DNA of 5,371 bases from M55B157 sp965657825 (GTDB lineage Bacteria > Actinomycetota > Actinomycetes > S36-B12): NCBI GenBank assembly GCA_965657825.1, contig CBFHQG010000127.1, forward strand, positions 1 to 5,371, read 5' to 3'. Of this stretch, positions 4,540 through 5,371 are shown piece after piece. The first letter of the stretch is position 1. Every line of letters starts with the position of its first letter. The translations under genes were made by a program, and so were the position numbers. A model generated the notes under the pieces. The model saw only the letters and a list, made by a program, of their open reading frames with translations. It was not told the DNA's origin and searched no databases.

Positions 4540-5371
4540 CTAACGGGAATTGTGAGTCAACTGGTGACTCATTTCCAGGAGTCCGGAGTCGATGCTTCCG
4601 GCCGTCCAGTTGCACACTTCGCTGGAGAGGCTGGTGTCGAGACGTGGCCGGAATCCAACGTAGGGGACCATGGATCGGGCATCCTTGTTGAAGATACCGA
4701 GGAATTTGACGAGACCGGTGGGGAGCTTGCGCCCGGGGACCTTGGTGTAGCCGGCGCCCTTCAGAGTCTTCGCCAGGTACCCCATTGCAGTCGGTTCAGG
4801 TTGCGAACCGATCAATCGTTTACCGGCGGCTTCCGGCGATTCCATTGCCGCCACATGTAAACGTGCAACATCTCGGACGTCCACCATCGGAATCCACAGG
4901 TCAGGGATGCCAGGCAACTTGCCGTTGATCATGTCCGAGATGGTGGACGCGCTTGCACCCTCGGGAATTCCATCAATCGCCGGACCGATCACATACCCGG
5001 GCAGGACGGTGGAGACCTGCGTCTTCATGCTTTCCGCGAGCTGCCAGGCCTTTTGCTCAGCCAGGGTCTTGCTCTTGGCGTAAGCGCCGATCTTGGCGTT
5101 GACATCGGACCAAGAGTCCGGGCCGTAGTACCCGGATCCGCGACCCATAAACAGTGTTAAGACCGATGAAGTGACGACTACCCGCTGAACTCCGGCGTCT
5201 TCCGCCGCACAGAGGACGCGTTGAGTCCCCTCGACAGCTGGGGCGATTAGTTCATTCTCATCCCTGGGCTCATCCAGAGTGAAAGGTGACGCAACGTGCA
5301 TCACGTAATCAGCACCGTCCATCAGTTCCTTCCATCCAGCATCAGCTAATAGATCTGCTTCCGCGAAGGTC
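4540..5371 (-). CDS. Dihydroflavonol-reductase-like extended SDR (NAD(P)-dependent aldehyde/ketone reductase), 5' end outside the window
   Basis: Partial gene: 276 C-terminal residues are visible and the frame stays open to the right edge. The ATG at 5322 is not the true start, because the codons before it read ADLLADAGWKEL, which continues the conserved SDR pattern. The N-terminal Rossmann GxxGxxG (roughly 50-60 residues) is missing from the window. Visible marks are DGADYVMHVASPF (about 18-30), VVVTSS (64-69, catalytic Ser), YAKSK with catalytic Tyr97 and Lys101 (codons 5080-5082 and 5068-5070), the following KTLAEQKAWQLAE, and LPGYVIGPA. This layout resembles dihydroflavonol 4-reductase, cinnamoyl-CoA reductase and bacterial aldehyde reductases. 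The substrate cannot be named. The C-terminus (CNWTAGSIDSGLLEMSHQLT) looks like a normal family ending, and its last codons contain a perfect inverted repeat. Confidence 0.88.
   Translation of the reverse strand, partial: TFAEADLLADAGWKELMDGADYVMHVASPFTLDEPRDENELIAPAVEGTQRVLCAAEDAGVQRVVVTSSVLTLFMGRGSGYYGPDSWSDVNAKIGAYAKSKTLAEQKAWQLAESMKTQVSTVLPGYVIGPAIDGIPEGASASTISDMINGKLPGIPDLWIPMVDVRDVARLHVAAMESPEAAGKRLIGSQPEPTAMGYLAKTLKGAGYTKVPGRKLPTGLVKFLGIFNKDARSMVPYVGFRPRLDTSLSSEVCNWTAGSIDSGLLEMSHQLTHNSR
4553..4571 (-). repeat. Perfect 7-bp inverted repeat at the 3' end of the SDR gene
   Basis: TGAGTCA (4553-4559) and TGACTCA (4565-4571) are inverted copies with a 5-bp spacer, inside the last ten codons of the SDR gene. 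In the SDR mRNA it would form a 7-bp stem with a 5-nt loop shortly before the stop. It could be a processing or termination element, or an operator 115 bp upstream of the HxlR start codon. Confidence 0.55.

Noticed and set aside
4531..4860. 109-codon plus-strand frame opposite the SDR gene
   Set aside because: It is antisense to a well-supported oxidoreductase and its translation shows no recognisable features.
5320..5322. ATG at 5322 as start of the SDR gene
   Set aside because: The frame stays open to the window edge and the preceding codons continue the conserved SDR pattern, so the gene is cut by the window, not begun there.

Overview
The window looks like chromosomal DNA of a high-GC Gram-positive bacterium (Actinobacteria). 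The grounds are the GC-rich, GC3-biased genes on the left, Shine-Dalgarno sites of the GAGAGGA type, a TRAM-domain RNA methyltransferase with the FWQVHP motif and a tRNA-Thr(CGT) lacking an encoded CCA. No species or genus can be fixed from this sequence alone.

Layout: (1) Bases 1-129 hold no supported gene. (2) Bases 130-2039 carry two overlapping + strand RNA-modification genes: trmB (tRNA m7G46 methyltransferase), then a TrmA/RlmD-family uracil-C5 RNA methyltransferase with a complete set of four Fe-S cysteines. (3) A convergent RidA/YjgF-fold gene (2036-2428, minus) shares a CTAG with the end of the methyltransferase. It has Asp where true RidA deaminases have the catalytic Arg. (4) A 32-bp divergent gap leads to a 70-residue two-helix membrane protein (2461-2673) and then a YihY/BrkB-family six-helix membrane protein (2740-3795). 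(5) A tRNA-Thr(CGT) gene lies at 3819-3890. (6) Beyond the tRNA the base composition drops. This part holds two minus-strand genes, an HxlR-family regulator (4010-4438) and the C-terminal part of a dihydroflavonol-reductase-like extended SDR that runs off the right edge (4540-5371).

The left part reads as ordinary core genome: RNA modification, a small Rid protein and membrane proteins. The most notable structure is at the tRNA. The last 14 bases of tRNA-Thr plus one base (15 bp, TCCCCGAGGCGGCTC) are repeated exactly 57 bp downstream, just where the composition changes and an accessory-looking regulator/oxidoreductase pair begins. This is what an integration (att) site or its scar looks like. 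However, no integrase is visible in the window, and the two copies enclose only 42 bp, so the element itself would have to lie to the right or be lost.

I found no clearly undescribed system. The best leads are the tRNA-tail repeat, the non-canonical Rid protein and the HxlR-SDR pair with an inverted repeat between their coding regions.
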